Source: Sordariomycetes sp. S80-01Y (Eukaryota; Ascomycota; Sordariomycetes). Taken from it: a DNA stretch of 64,000 nt. A program made the position numbers and the translations under genes. The notes beneath the pieces are model-generated. The model saw only the letters and a program-made list of their open reading frames with translations. It searched no databases and was not told where the DNA came from. Shown one piece after another: positions 34,477 to 45,654 of this stretch (position 1 is the first letter of the stretch; each line of letters opens with the position of its first letter). The stretch lies in the NCBI GenBank assembly GCA_037042185.1, contig JAXQJY010000024.1, positions 496,001-560,000 of the forward strand. The letters run 5' to 3'.

Positions 34477-34919
34477 GGGAGGTGAGGAGTGGACAGAGGT
34501 TGCTTCTCCCCGCCCAGCCTCAAGACCTTGACTACTGCTATCCGGTAGAAGTAACAATGGTACTGTAGCAGAAGGAAGGCATTCGGGCGATACGACGCTA
34601 AATCTTGTGGTATGTAACTGTCATGTGCTCGTAAGCGTAACATATCAACGTGTATGCGGCTGAATTCCGCTGCAGCTCAACCCCGACAACAGCCAATAGT
34701 CTGCTCAGTTGGTGGCTGCAGAACGAGGCGCAGGGACAGAAATCCATCGACCTCGGGAAGTTAAGACCGTCCCACATACTTGAGCGCGCACAATGTTCGT
34801 TTACAAAGTCAAGAGCTGTGGATCTGAGACGTCCATGTTCACCTAGGAGTGCCGTGCGGGTCGTGTTATCACAGCCGGGACCCTAAACCCAGAGAGGGCC
34901 AACTTACGTTCACGCCAAA
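34477..34919. promoter_or_regulatory. shared 443-bp divergent promoter of the HeLo-pseudokinase and kinase-ANK-TPR genes
   Basis: The two start codons face away from each other across 443 bp with no intervening gene. A CCAAT box lies at 34693-34697 on the plus strand. No clear TATA box. The arrangement would permit co-regulation. Confidence 0.6.
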
Positions 34920-37900
34920 ATGAGCGTCGAGAGCGCTCTTTTCTCGAGTCGGACTGTGCTGTCGGACCTCTCCGACGTCTTTAGTCCTTCCAAACCCATC
35001 TCATCGGCCACCGAAGAAGGCGGAGAATCGTCCGACAATGGAGCGCCTCGTCTCCAGCCCAACTCGTCCACCTCGGGACAGGCAACGGACGATTCCAGAT
35101 CGGTTCAGCCGGAGGTCTCGCGCATTTGGAGCCTGATCTTCTCTAAAACGGAGCCAACGCCCATTGCGCCCTTGAGCATAGCGCCCCTCACGCCGGGAAA
35201 GTTGGCATCCTTCTCGGCGTCGCATTTTGAGCTCGTCCATGAAGGGGACAGGTCCACGACCTCGGAACGAGTGGGAGAAGGAGCCTGCTACCTCGTCGAG
35301 AAGCGCACGCTGTCTTCAGTTCACGGCAGTCTCGTGGTCGCCGTTAAGACACCCAAGCTCCGAGGCTCAACACCATCAAGACAGGTTGCGTCTCTGATCT
35401 TGCGGGAACTCCAGGTTCTCACCCACTCGCCCCTCCAGGCGCACCCCAATATTGCATCCATCATCGGCTATCTGCCTCATCTTGACCATGGAAGCTCCCT
35501 GGGACTGAGCATCGTGGCGGAGCTGGCGGGTCACGGGACGTTGAGAGAGTACCTCCGCCAGCCATTGACCCAAGGCGAGAGCCCGCGCTCGCTCATGGCA
35601 AAGCTGAGTCTTCTCCACGACGTGGCCAGCGGCCTCGAAGCGCTTCATGCCTGTGGAATCGTCCAAGGCGATGTCAAGACGGAGAACGTTCTGGTCTTTG
35701 CCGCCGGAGGGGGTCAGACTGGTGAGGTCGTGGCGAAACTGTCGGACTTCGGACACGCCATCATCCTTGACCGTGGGGAGCCGAGACACTATCTAGGAAC
35801 GGCAGTCCTCAACAGTCCCGAGGCGAGGCAGCGGAATAGTCTCGCCGTCGCTGACCTCTGCAAGTGCGATGTATTTTCATACGGACTGATCGTCTGGGAG
35901 ACTGTCGTCAATGGCGCTCGGTACTTATCCTGCTGTGAGGTGTCTACATCTAGCGAGCAAGATGGTGTTCTTGGCTGGCTGCAGAGCCTCCCCGAGGATG
36001 AGCTGCTTCGCCTCGCCCTCGAGTCCATCCATTATTCCCACGGCGCCTCGGAACCGCCGCTGGTTGACATTTTACGACGCCTGGTAAAGGCTTCGCTCCG
36101 CGATGACCGCAATAAGCGGAGCACGATGGGAGACATCGTCAAGACATTCCGCCGTCAAGCTTTTTTCGCGGCCATTTCTAGGTGAATTTTGAGGCCTTTC
36201 TCCGATAGAAAGCCTCCTGTACTGATAAACGTATCTTCCAGAAGTCGAAGTGCGAACAAGGGGTTCTCACCGCATCCACTCATTCAAGTGGACGAAAGGG
36301 GGCCCGGTGAGCTAGACCCCCAGGTATGGCAACGATGTGGTCCCGAATTATCATTTGCATTGCTAACATTGCCGTTCAGGATGACTTCGGCGTGTCGCCT
36401 ATGCCAGTACGGCACTCCATCATACAGCAGCTGGAAGAACTATCACGTAGTTCCCTTGGATCGTCAAGGAGCCGACAGCGTGTGTGCTTGAACCTCGCGC
36501 TCGCGTCCTTCTCCAACTTCATAGGCAAGGCAGATCCCGCGAGTGGCATGGAGAAGCTCCGAGAAGGAGCATCAATGGGCTCTGTCACAGCCCTCGCCAT
36601 CCACTGCCGACTGCGCAACGTCTTCGATGCACAAGAGGAGCTTCTTCCGAGTCTTGACCCTCACTCCGCCATGTCTGAGCTAGCCAGACAGCTCATGGCA
36701 CTTCCAGAAGACTCCGATCTCTCAACCTGGCTCCGAGCCCTGGAGAGTCACCGCCGGCGCCAGGCCTGGAAGACCAAGATCCGAGTCTCCATAGGGGATC
36801 GCTTGCTTGCAGATGGCGTGCTAATGGCGGATCTCCCAGGTGACCTGGAACGTTTGAATAACTTGGATGTCTCGAACCTGAAGATTGGCGTCGTTGGTCA
36901 GACTGAAAACATCGATGGAGAGGAGAACCCATGCTTTGAATCTCCTTTGCTGCTTGCCGTTGCCTGTCGAATTGGCCATCTCGATATTGTCCGAACACTT
37001 CTCGGCCCAAGTTTTCAACAGCAGCAGCAACATTACGGGCGTTCAAGGGAACTGGTTGCGTCCAGTCTTCTCCAAGCTTGCCGTGGTGGTCACATTGATG
37101 TTGTAGAGCACATCATAAGAAATGCCGCCGACGGTCTAGGGCCTATGTTGTGGCCAGACAACGAAACAGGCATCCATTGGCTCTTCATGTTTCCGCCCGA
37201 TGGCCAGAAAAGAGCCCTAGAACTCATGGTTGATGATGATGCTCACCACTGGCACACTGGTTTGCTCGACAGTGTTCCCGAACCCGAGGTCCGCCTCGGG
37301 CTGACGACGGTCTCGGGCACGCCAGTCGAGCTCGCCACGTCTGTCGGGGCCACTTCTACGGTAGAAATTCTCGTGGAGAAGATAAAAGCGTTGCAAGGCC
37401 AAGGTCGCATTGGCGAGATAAGCGAGAACACATTCCGCCGAGCCGTTACGAGCCACATGGCGGCTGCTGTTAGGACCTTGCTTCCCCTGGAGCTACGCCG
37501 CCGCAGAGCCAACCGGGTCGATGCGGCGCTGGCTCGGCTGAGGTTGTCCCAGGGACAGACGGAATTCGAGTCGTTTGGCATCTTTGACGTGGGTCGCTCG
37601 GTGGGATCTCTCTCGCTGGCTCTACTACATGGCTCGACGGAAGCTGTGACCAAAGCAGCGGGCGATACCATTGACGTGCTAATCAAGTCAGGGGTCGCCG
37701 TTGTCAACGACATTGTTAGCCGTCACGAGATGGGCCACACCCCGCTGGCCGACGCGGTACGCTGGGCGCCGTGCTCCTTCGATGCCGACGTTCTAGCCGC
37801 TTTTATCTCACGGGGCGCCAACTTCGGGGATATGCCCTCGGCTGTGGTCCTCTCCCGGCTTGTGGCACCAAGGCCAGGAGGCACGAAGGGGGTTGTCATG

Positions 37901-40900
37901 GGAGAACTTCTGAGAGCTGGTCTTTTGAAGATCGACCCTGTCTTGGTCTTTCAAGCCGTCCAGACGGGCGACGCCGAGATAGTAGGCGCGATCCTAGACC
38001 ACACCCCAAGTGGCATCTCGCCCAACTATGTTTTGAAGGAAGGAGATGATGCCACTGAAATCACTCTCCTACAGGCGGCGGCTCTAGTGCCAGGCGCGGC
38101 AGAGCTCGTTCAGTTGCTTCTCGATCGAGGGGCGAGTATTGACGAGACACTGGGGGGCCTCTCGCCGCTAGAGCTGGCCATCGCAAAGCCGTCCGACGCA
38201 CTGGTCATCGACGTTCTGATTGAGAGGGGGGCTTCGCTCAGGTCCTCCAACTATCCTACAGTCATCCACTTTGCCGCCAGTCTCTGGGTCACCATCAACG
38301 GTACCCATATCCTGTCGCATCTCTTGGGCTATGCACGGGTTCGGGGGATGCTGAACGCGCTACCTACAGAATTTGATGAGCAGCAGCTCTCTCCCGTTCA
38401 CATGGCCTGCTTTTCAGCAAATGTGGCAGCCATTGCTGCGCTTCTGGAGGTAGGGGTTGAGCTGCCTCATTCCAACGACACATGGGACGTGCTCACTATG
38501 AGTGTGTTCATTGGCAAACGCCCGCACATGAATGTGCTATCTCCAATCTCGGAGCAAGACGAAGATGCCATATATGATTGGAAGCTCAAGTCGGAACGAC
38601 TCATTCTCTATCTCCTTGACCGGCTTGAGCCTGGCCATGGTCGGACGCCACTCCACGTTGCCTGTCAGGTCGGAAACCTGCGTCGCGTCCGGCAACTGAT
38701 TCGGGAGGACATTGAAGCTCTGAACGCTCAGGACGCTAACGGCAGTCTTCCAGTGGACTTCATCGAAGATGCCAACGCGCTTGAGGCACAACAGCTGACC
38801 CGAGAGGATATCACGGAACATACAGTTGCCAATGCTCGGCGGGTCTACGAATGCGTTGAAACCGCCCTGCGAGACGAGATTGCCGCTGCAGAAAGAGACA
38901 TGGAACAACAATTAGAGGCTACTTTCAAGATGCTTGATCTGGGACAGCATGATGCTACCGTACCTGAATCGCCCCAAGGCCCGATGTTCGATATGACATC
39001 TGAATCAGTCGATACCTCTGTTGCGGATGCAGAAAGAGTGATAAGTTCGTTCTGGAAGCTCTTGGAGGAGGCGGAAGTAGAGATGACGGATTCAGCTCTG
39101 GAAATGTTCGTACCGAGCCCAGATGAGGGCGACAAGGAAGGACTCGCAACGCTCAATCAGTGCGAAACGGTCATTCTCGATGGGTATGACGGGCCGGAAG
39201 ATGTCCTGCCCAAGGCGAAAAGCCTCCTTGACAGAAAGACCCAAGAGCTTGGTGAGCTGCATGAAGACACCCTGGAGGCGACCGAGGTTGTCGTGGACCT
39301 GCTGGGGATTCTCAACAAACAGGAAGAAGTCTCTGAAATGGTAAACCAGCTGTTAGAGCGGCGCAGACTCAGCCTTCCCGAGAATGATCCACGGATCTAC
39401 TACACGTGGCGAGACCGTATTATTGTGCTTATGAACGGCGGCCAAGGCGAAGATGCCGTTCGGGAGACACACGAGGCTGTAGCTGATGCAAGTCGCTGCT
39501 TGGGAAACTCGCACACGGCCTATTTGACATTCGTGCCGACACTGGCAGCGTTGAAATGCGTTGAAGGCAAATACGACGAATGTGTGTCAATGAATAGGCG
39601 GCTCTTGGAGACTCTGAAGGCCCCAGAGTTTCAGAGCCGGCGTGGGATCGGGGTCAGGTCTGAGGCTGTGGTGCACCTATGTTATCACTCTATGAACCAG
39701 GGTGATCTAGACGGCATCAAACGAGGAATCGACGGCTGCCTGGACTGTCTGGCCAGTGCTGACCCCAAAGACTTCCTCGCCAGGTTCGACGCGGCTGTCA
39801 GCCTCGCCCGTACCGCGGAGCAGGTCGAAGCCGGTCTCGCCAATGACATGTGGACAAGACTAATCCAAGTCTGCGCAAGCCGCCTCGCGCCCCGAAGTCA
39901 CTGCGAGCTTGAGGTGCGCCGACACCTTGCGGCACAGTTGATGGCCCGCGACATGTTTGAAGATGCGCGGGTTCAATACCAGAAGCTCATCGAGGATTTG
40001 ATTCTGCGAAAGGGCCCGAAACATCTCGAGACATTACTCGTTATCGTCGATGACGCTCGTGCTCTTCACAAACAGCGCCTTACCCCGGCCGCCCTTCAGC
40101 TCCTCCGCCCGGCAATACGAGAACTTGAAGATAGACATCCCATGGGGACCGGTGATGAGCACACCCTCCGAGCAAAGACACTGCTAGCGGAAATGCTTCT
40201 GGAGCAGGAAGATATCGACGACTGGGAGCCTGTGGCCCGTGAAGTGGCCAGCGGGTACGCGCGACTGGACAGTAAGAGCGACGCAGCGGTGGACGCGAAA
40301 CGTGCTCTGGCTACTACGCTGGGCAGAACGGAGCGGGCTTCCGAGGCAGCTCAGATAGCTCAAGAATGCCTGGAGTTAACGCAAGAGGTGCATGGCGAGA
40401 ACCATGACCGGACGCTGGCCGTTGCCGGCGAGGTGCAACTCTATTTGACTGGCTGCGGACGGTGGGCAGATAGTGTAGCCATATGCGAGCGAGCGCTGGC
40501 TATTGCTAAGGCTGTCTGTGGAGAGTCTAGCAGCCAAGTCGCGGACTGGCTGTATCTTCTAGGGACATCTTTGGGCTTGGCCGAGAGGGAAGGGGGCCTC
40601 GACAAACTGCTCCAGTCAATTGATCTGGCCGTGAAGCTGAACGGTGGAGTGCACAGCCGTTCGTCCCTGACGAGCATGTGGTCCGCGGCCGTCCACATGA
40701 GGGAGAAGACGCCCGCGAAGGCTCTCGAGATGCTGACGGAGGCCCTCGGCTCCTGCAAAGATGTCATCACGGACGAGCCGCACAGTCTGAAAGTCCGCAT
40801 CCGCACAGACGTCGGCCGTTGCTACATCGACTTGGAGCAGTACGAAGATGCCTTTGCTCATCTCGAGCAGGCGCATCGCGAATCGAGACAGCTCTGGGGA

Positions 40901-41980
40901 GACTCGAGTAAAGAGACCATTTCTGCCGCCGAATCTCTCGTAACGGTGCTTTCGTTCCTCGAAAGATACAAGGAAGCCCTCCCGCTCGCACACGAGGTGC
41001 TTGAGTACGCGGAATCGACGGCCGGGTCGTCTGACAATGACACCATACTCGCCGCGAGCAACCTCGCGCACTTGTACTTTGCGTTGGATAAATGCTCCGC
41101 CGCCGAGCGCCTCTGGGAGCAAGCTCTCAAAGGATTAGCCGCGCAAGGCGAAGCTGCCGACCAGGACAAGGTCGCGAGTTGTCGTCACAACCACGCGCTG
41201 GCCCTCATCGGCATCTTGGACTTTGAAGCCGCCCGAGATCTCTTAGCTTTGTCGGTTGATCACTATAGCCAGGCAAAGGGGCCGGACGCTAAGGAAACGC
41301 TGACTACATCGATAACAAGGGCACAAGTCGAGCGCCTCTTGGAGAACCCTGCTGCTGCCGAGACCATTCTTCTCACCGTCATGGACGCAGCCAGGAAGGA
41401 TACCAATCTCTCTGAAGTCCTTGAGAACGCCGAAGCAAGGCTGGGTGGCTTGTGGGTTGAAATGGGTCGATACGAAGACGCTGAAGAGGTGCTGGCTAAA
41501 GCTGTCGAACGAAAAGGGGATGACTTTACGGCTCGGGCCCAGCTTTGCATGGTCTACAAGAAGCAAATGAAGTACGACGAAGCCGAGGAGCAAGCTGTCA
41601 TTCTCCTCTCGATGGTGCCGGAGCACCTCGATGAGCAGGCCATAGATGCTGAGCTCCGCCTGCTGAGACTGTACATGGATACGGGCGACAGCGATCACGC
41701 CCAAGCGTGGGCGGACGCGCTCTTTGTCCGCATGAAGGGCCTTACCGACTATCAAGGCAACCCTCTCGATCTCTTGAGGGCCTTGGAGAGTCTGATCGAA
41801 TATTTTGAACAGACGCAAGACGAAGAGCGATTATTCGAGGCGCGTTTGCTTGTGAGTCGCGAATCTTCTTATATCACGGCACTTTATTCTATTGTTCTTC
41901 ACTTTTTGGTCTTGATATTTGAGTCTCTGCCATTCCTTCTTCAGTCGAAGCGAACAAAAGAAGCCTTGGGCAAATACTAA
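34920..41980 (+). CDS. giant protein kinase - ankyrin - TPR protein
   Basis: Four exons, 34920-36181, 36242-36323, 36380-41851 and 41945-41980, give 2,283 residues. Introns are 60, 56 and 93 bp, with CTGAT and GCTAAC branches; phases match exactly. Kinase domain at about 115-440: GEGACYLV loop, K143 (VVAVK), E163, D251 and N256 (VQGDVKTEN), D277-F-G, and SPEA. All catalytic residues are present, so it should be active. Ankyrin-like repeats fill about 630-1240 (ESPLLLAVACRIGHLDIV; GRTPLHVACQVGNLRRV). TPR-like helices run from about 1380 to the end (for example NLAHLYFALDKCSAAERLWEQAL). The first 110 residues are Ser-rich and disordered. No NACHT or NB-ARC domain. An ATG at 36326 lies within intron 2 and is not the start. 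Inferred role: sensor kinase acting on the neighbouring HeLo-pseudokinase. Confidence 0.85.
41852..41944 (+). other. 93-bp terminal intron of the kinase-ANK-TPR gene, readable in frame
   Basis: It has a GTGAGT donor, a pyrimidine-rich end and CTTCAG acceptor. Its length is a multiple of three and it contains no stop. If retained, it would insert 31 residues including the hydrophobic run ALYSIVLHFLVLIFESLPFL near the C-terminus. The pyrimidine bias of an intron alone can produce such a run. Confidence 0.65.
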
Positions 41981-42215
41981 TGCAACGTGCGCAGCTTGAG
42001 ACCATTCGGCAGCAGTTACCCTTACGTTTACACGGGAATTTATATACGCGGATATCTAGAAGCAAAGGGGAAGAGTAAACTGCTATCTCCCTTCTCCGTC
42101 AGAAAGGCTCAGTGGGTATGCCCATAAGTCCAAGGTCAGCATGGCAAGGGCAATTCAATGCCTATAGGTTAAGGGTTTTATCTAGGTAGATGATGCCTAT
42201 TGACCGTTGTTCTAC

Positions 42216-43248
42216 TCATGCGAAGATGCGCAATGGGTGGTTGGGCAGGTAAGTGCCCGGGTCGTTGAACCTCAAGCCCCTGTCCAGTGCCGATATCTGC
42301 CTCATCTCCTCCGAGCTCAAGTCAAAAGCCAGGACATCCAGATTCTGTGCTAGTCGTCCGGGGTTTTTACTCTTGGGAATCACTGCGATGCCCCGCTGGG
42401 TGGCCCACCTCAACAGCACCTGCGCGGCAGTCTTGTCGTGTTTGGTAGCAATGCCCTTGATGAGGTCGCTGTCCATCAACAAAGGCGTTTCTCCAGCCTT
42501 CTCCCCGAAAATGCCATTCAATTCAACAAAGCTTTGAGGTCCGAATGACGAGTAGGCTGTCACGGCGATGCCGTTCTCCTGCGCCATCGCCACGAGGCTG
42601 GGCTGGACGAGGTAAGGGTGGTGCTCGATTTGCAGGGCCGAGACGGGGTGGCGAGCGTAGGACTGCAGGTCGTACAGAGACTGGGTGCTGAAGTTGGAGA
42701 CGCCAATTGAGCGGGCGATGCCAGAATCAACAGCAGCTTCCAAGGCTTCCCATGTCTCGCGGATGGGGACCTTGGCAAGAGACACAGTGCCCTTGTCATC
42801 CATCCACCAGGCCGGGTATCGCCTCTCCTCGGGAGAGATGTATTCCAGCGCGACAGGGAAGTGTATCAGGTACAAGTCGATGTATCCCAAGCCCCAAGCC
42901 TGGTTCTGTGCCTTGGCCATCGCAATAGCGTGCTCGCGCTTGTGGTAGTTGTTCCAAAGCTTGGTAGTGACGAAAATATCCTCGCGCTTGACTAGGCCGT
43001 CGGATATGGCTCTCTGGATGCCCTCTCCCGCCTCCTTTTCGTTCTGGTAGTCGTACGCGCCATCGAAGCAACGGTAGCCGGCCTTAATAGCCTGTAGTTG
43101 GTCAGAATCGAGCACGTCGTCCCAAGACTTTTGGATGACAAACATTATAGACGGTATCAGCAGCCTGGTGAGCGGGAACCTTCCAGAGTCCGAAGCCCAC
43201 AAGGGGCATCTGGTATCCGGAGGCAAGCTTGACGGTAGACTGGACCAT
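42216..43248 (-). CDS. xyl1: xylose reductase-type aldo-keto reductase
   Basis: Two exons, 43248-43144 and 43091-42216 (52-bp intron, donor GTTTGT, CTACAG acceptor), 326 residues, the usual length for fungal D-xylose reductases. The N-terminus [20 protein letters not shown] closely follows the family consensus. The tetrad is D45 ([11 protein letters not shown]), Y50, K79 (TTKLW) and H112 (YLIHFP). The [11 protein letters not shown] stretch is xylose-reductase-like. The coenzyme motif [14 protein letters not shown] has K277 where xylose reductases usually have Asn (KSN), followed by R281. The protein would reduce xylose or arabinose to the pentitol with NAD(P)H in the cytosol. It is divergent from the Zn2Cys6 regulator at 43633 and close to a polyol dehydrogenase, which fits pentose catabolism. 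Confidence 0.88.
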
Positions 43249-43632
43249 GTTGAAGCACACTTCTAGTGTATTGATGTTTGAATGATGCTGAACATCTCGG
43301 AGGCACAGGCATGTGAGCGCAAGCGCCTTGCCCTTTATCAATCTTCCACAGACTCACCCACTCTCTCCATCGCCTGCAAGGAGTCTTGACTTGTCACAAG
43401 TATCGTCAATGCCCCGAGTGCTTAATACTGCCTAATCAGGTAGCCTTGGCAGGCGTGTAGTGGGCTTCCCCACAGCGCGCCTCATTGGCTGTGCCCGCGC
43501 GGGTCTAAATGGGGAGGGGATGGCTCAACTTACCGTCTTGAGTCAAGTAAAGTTCCCGGTTCTCCCCTTCAATTGCTCCATCTTTCCACAAGATTGTCTC
43601 TGTCGACTGAACGCAGTATCTGCAATGCGATC
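43249..43632. promoter_or_regulatory. divergent promoter between xylose reductase and Zn2Cys6 regulator
   Basis: 384 bp separate the two start codons. It contains an inverted CCAAT box (ATTGG, 43484-43488) and CCCCAC at 43468-43473, which on the minus strand reads GTGGGG and fits the CreA carbon-repressor consensus SYGGRG. Single short matches like these are weak evidence. Confidence 0.4.
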
Positions 43633-45626
43633 ATGGCAGAAGATGGTAGTAGCAGCAAGACCCGCCTTAAGAGGACCCGAACTGGGTGTCTGAAATGCCG
43701 GGTGCGAAGACGGAAGTGTGAGTGAAGCCCACTCATCCGGGCCGTGCGTATGTGCAGTGGCTAATCCTTCCCCAGGCGACGAGAAGAAGCCGAGCTGCCA
43801 GAGGTGTGTTGACGGTGGGTTTGACTGCCAGTATGGGACGAAGCTGTCTTTCCTGGACAAGAACGCCATCACGGCCGATGCCAGTAAGCTTGGCAAGCGG
43901 CAGGGATACTCAAAACTGCGCGTGAGTCTGCCCTCTAGTGAGGAGAATGCGCCGCTTGTGTACTGATGGCATCTCCAGTTTGTTGATACTCGGTCCAGCA
44001 GGTCAAAGTCGACGTCTGTGGCGCAGCCGAAGCAGTCACAGAGGGGTGGAGGTCTCAGTATTGGCGACTTAACGACTTCATCTACGATTGGGACCAGTAT
44101 CAGCTTTGATGATGCTGTTCCACTGCCTGAAGCAGAATTCCGGCCGACACCACCAGCGGCATCATTCGAGGGTCTTCAGCCAGTACTGAACACGCCAGTG
44201 CCAGTTGCTTCGAATGCTTCGCCCAGCAACGCAGCTTATGAGACAGCGTTGCACGTTCTACTCTCTTTAGGCACAAGAAATGGGGAAGGAGACGGCGCGA
44301 GAACTTCCACTCCTAAGGTTCAAAACGGAGTCGAGGGCTATTTCCCAGCGCTTCCCAACGCCAGTCGCGACGCTCTTGCAGGTGTCGGAACCCCCGTGAC
44401 GGAACTGACAGAGCAGTTTTCCACGTGTGCTCTTCTTCCTCAGGATACTGTGGTGCAGCTTCTCCGACATTACCGATACAACATTGCACCGTGGGTAAGT
44501 ACCCTCAAACCAAGCCGAGGACACCAACGAAATGTTTACATTGCTAACCTGCCGTCCCAGCTCGATGTGGGCGATCCAGCTCAGACTTTTGGCCTCGAGG
44601 TGTCACGCTTGGCCATGAGCTCCAATCCATTGCTTGAGTCGATGTTGGCACTTTCCGCTGCTTCGCTCAACAGACATGCCGAGGTTGATTTGAAGGAGCT
44701 CGTGGCATCACAAACTGAGGCGTCTGAAATTACCCTTGTGGAGAGTCTGATCATAATAGCATTCGCTGGAGTCAAGCAATTCACAGCCAGCTCGCCTCGT
44801 GAATGGCAGAGTCCGTTCAGTAACATCGGCCTCGGATCCATGGACGCGGCGCTTGCACACCGGGACTTCTTTGACGTCCGACTAGGGGTCTCATGGATTA
44901 TGCTCCGACTTGGTACGTCTGATTCAATTCAATTGGTGTGGACATCGCTAATGAGAAGCAGATGTCGCTGTGGGCCTATTGAACAGCACATCGGTCTCGA
45001 TACCGAGTCTGTTGTCGTTCGGCGTCACTTCGCCGGCTGCTTCACAGCTGTTCCACGACTCGCTGAAAGTCGACCGAGAACCGATGCTCCTGTGCGCGCA
45101 AGTCTTGAACTATTGCTATGGTCAAGACTCAGCGAGCAGCCCCGAAATCCAACTGGGCCTGGGAACCACTCACATATGGAAGACTTTATCCGAGTCCCTG
45201 ATGATTTGGTATAACAACCGCCCCAGAGATTTCAAGCCGATGCTGGAGCTAGACGAGAATGAGCAATTCTTCCCACTCATTCTCTTTAGTAGTGGTACAG
45301 CGACACTGGCAAATCAAATGTTCCACACAGCCATGCTACTGTTACTCCAGAACCAGCCACGGACGCTCTTGAACGAACACGGTCGATCCGTGACCATGTC
45401 ACCGCTTTGGCACGCCCAGCGAATATGTGGTATTAGCCTCAACAACGACAGTCGAAATACCTGGGACTTTGGCATGCTCAGTTCGTTGTTTGTCGCTGCG
45501 AGGAGAATGACCTATGAGCCGCAGCAGCGGGCCATTCTTGCTGGTATCGACCGCATTTCCACAATCACCAGGTGGGACTTGGGCTCTTTGAAGGCACAGC
45601 TGATTCAAGAATGGCCGCCTGAGTGA
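43633..45626 (+). CDS. Zn2Cys6 transcription factor
   Basis: Five exons, 43633-43717, 43776-43921, 43979-44494, 44561-44912 and 44962-45626, give 587 residues. Splicing of exons 1 and 2 creates a perfect binuclear cluster: C19, C22, C29, C36, C39 and C46 (spacing 2-6-6-2-6), which supports the first junction. A Ser/Thr-rich linker precedes a fungal-specific regulatory domain (from about RHYRYNIAPW to the end) with the WHAQRICGISL motif. Intron 3 (44495-44560, 66 bp) has canonical ends but can be read through in frame. The protein is nuclear and presumably binds CGG triplets. Divergence from the xylose reductase suggests, but does not prove, that it regulates pentose use. Its 3' end faces a related gene 28 bp away. 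Confidence 0.88.
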
Positions 45627-45654
45627 AGAAGTACGACCGGACCAGGAGAAATCT

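Noticed and set aside
36326-36379. ATG at 36326 as the start of a separate ankyrin/TPR gene
   Set aside because: It lies in an intron with a CAG|GTATGG donor, GCTAAC branch and TTCAG acceptor. Splicing joins the kinase frame to the ankyrin frame in exact phase.
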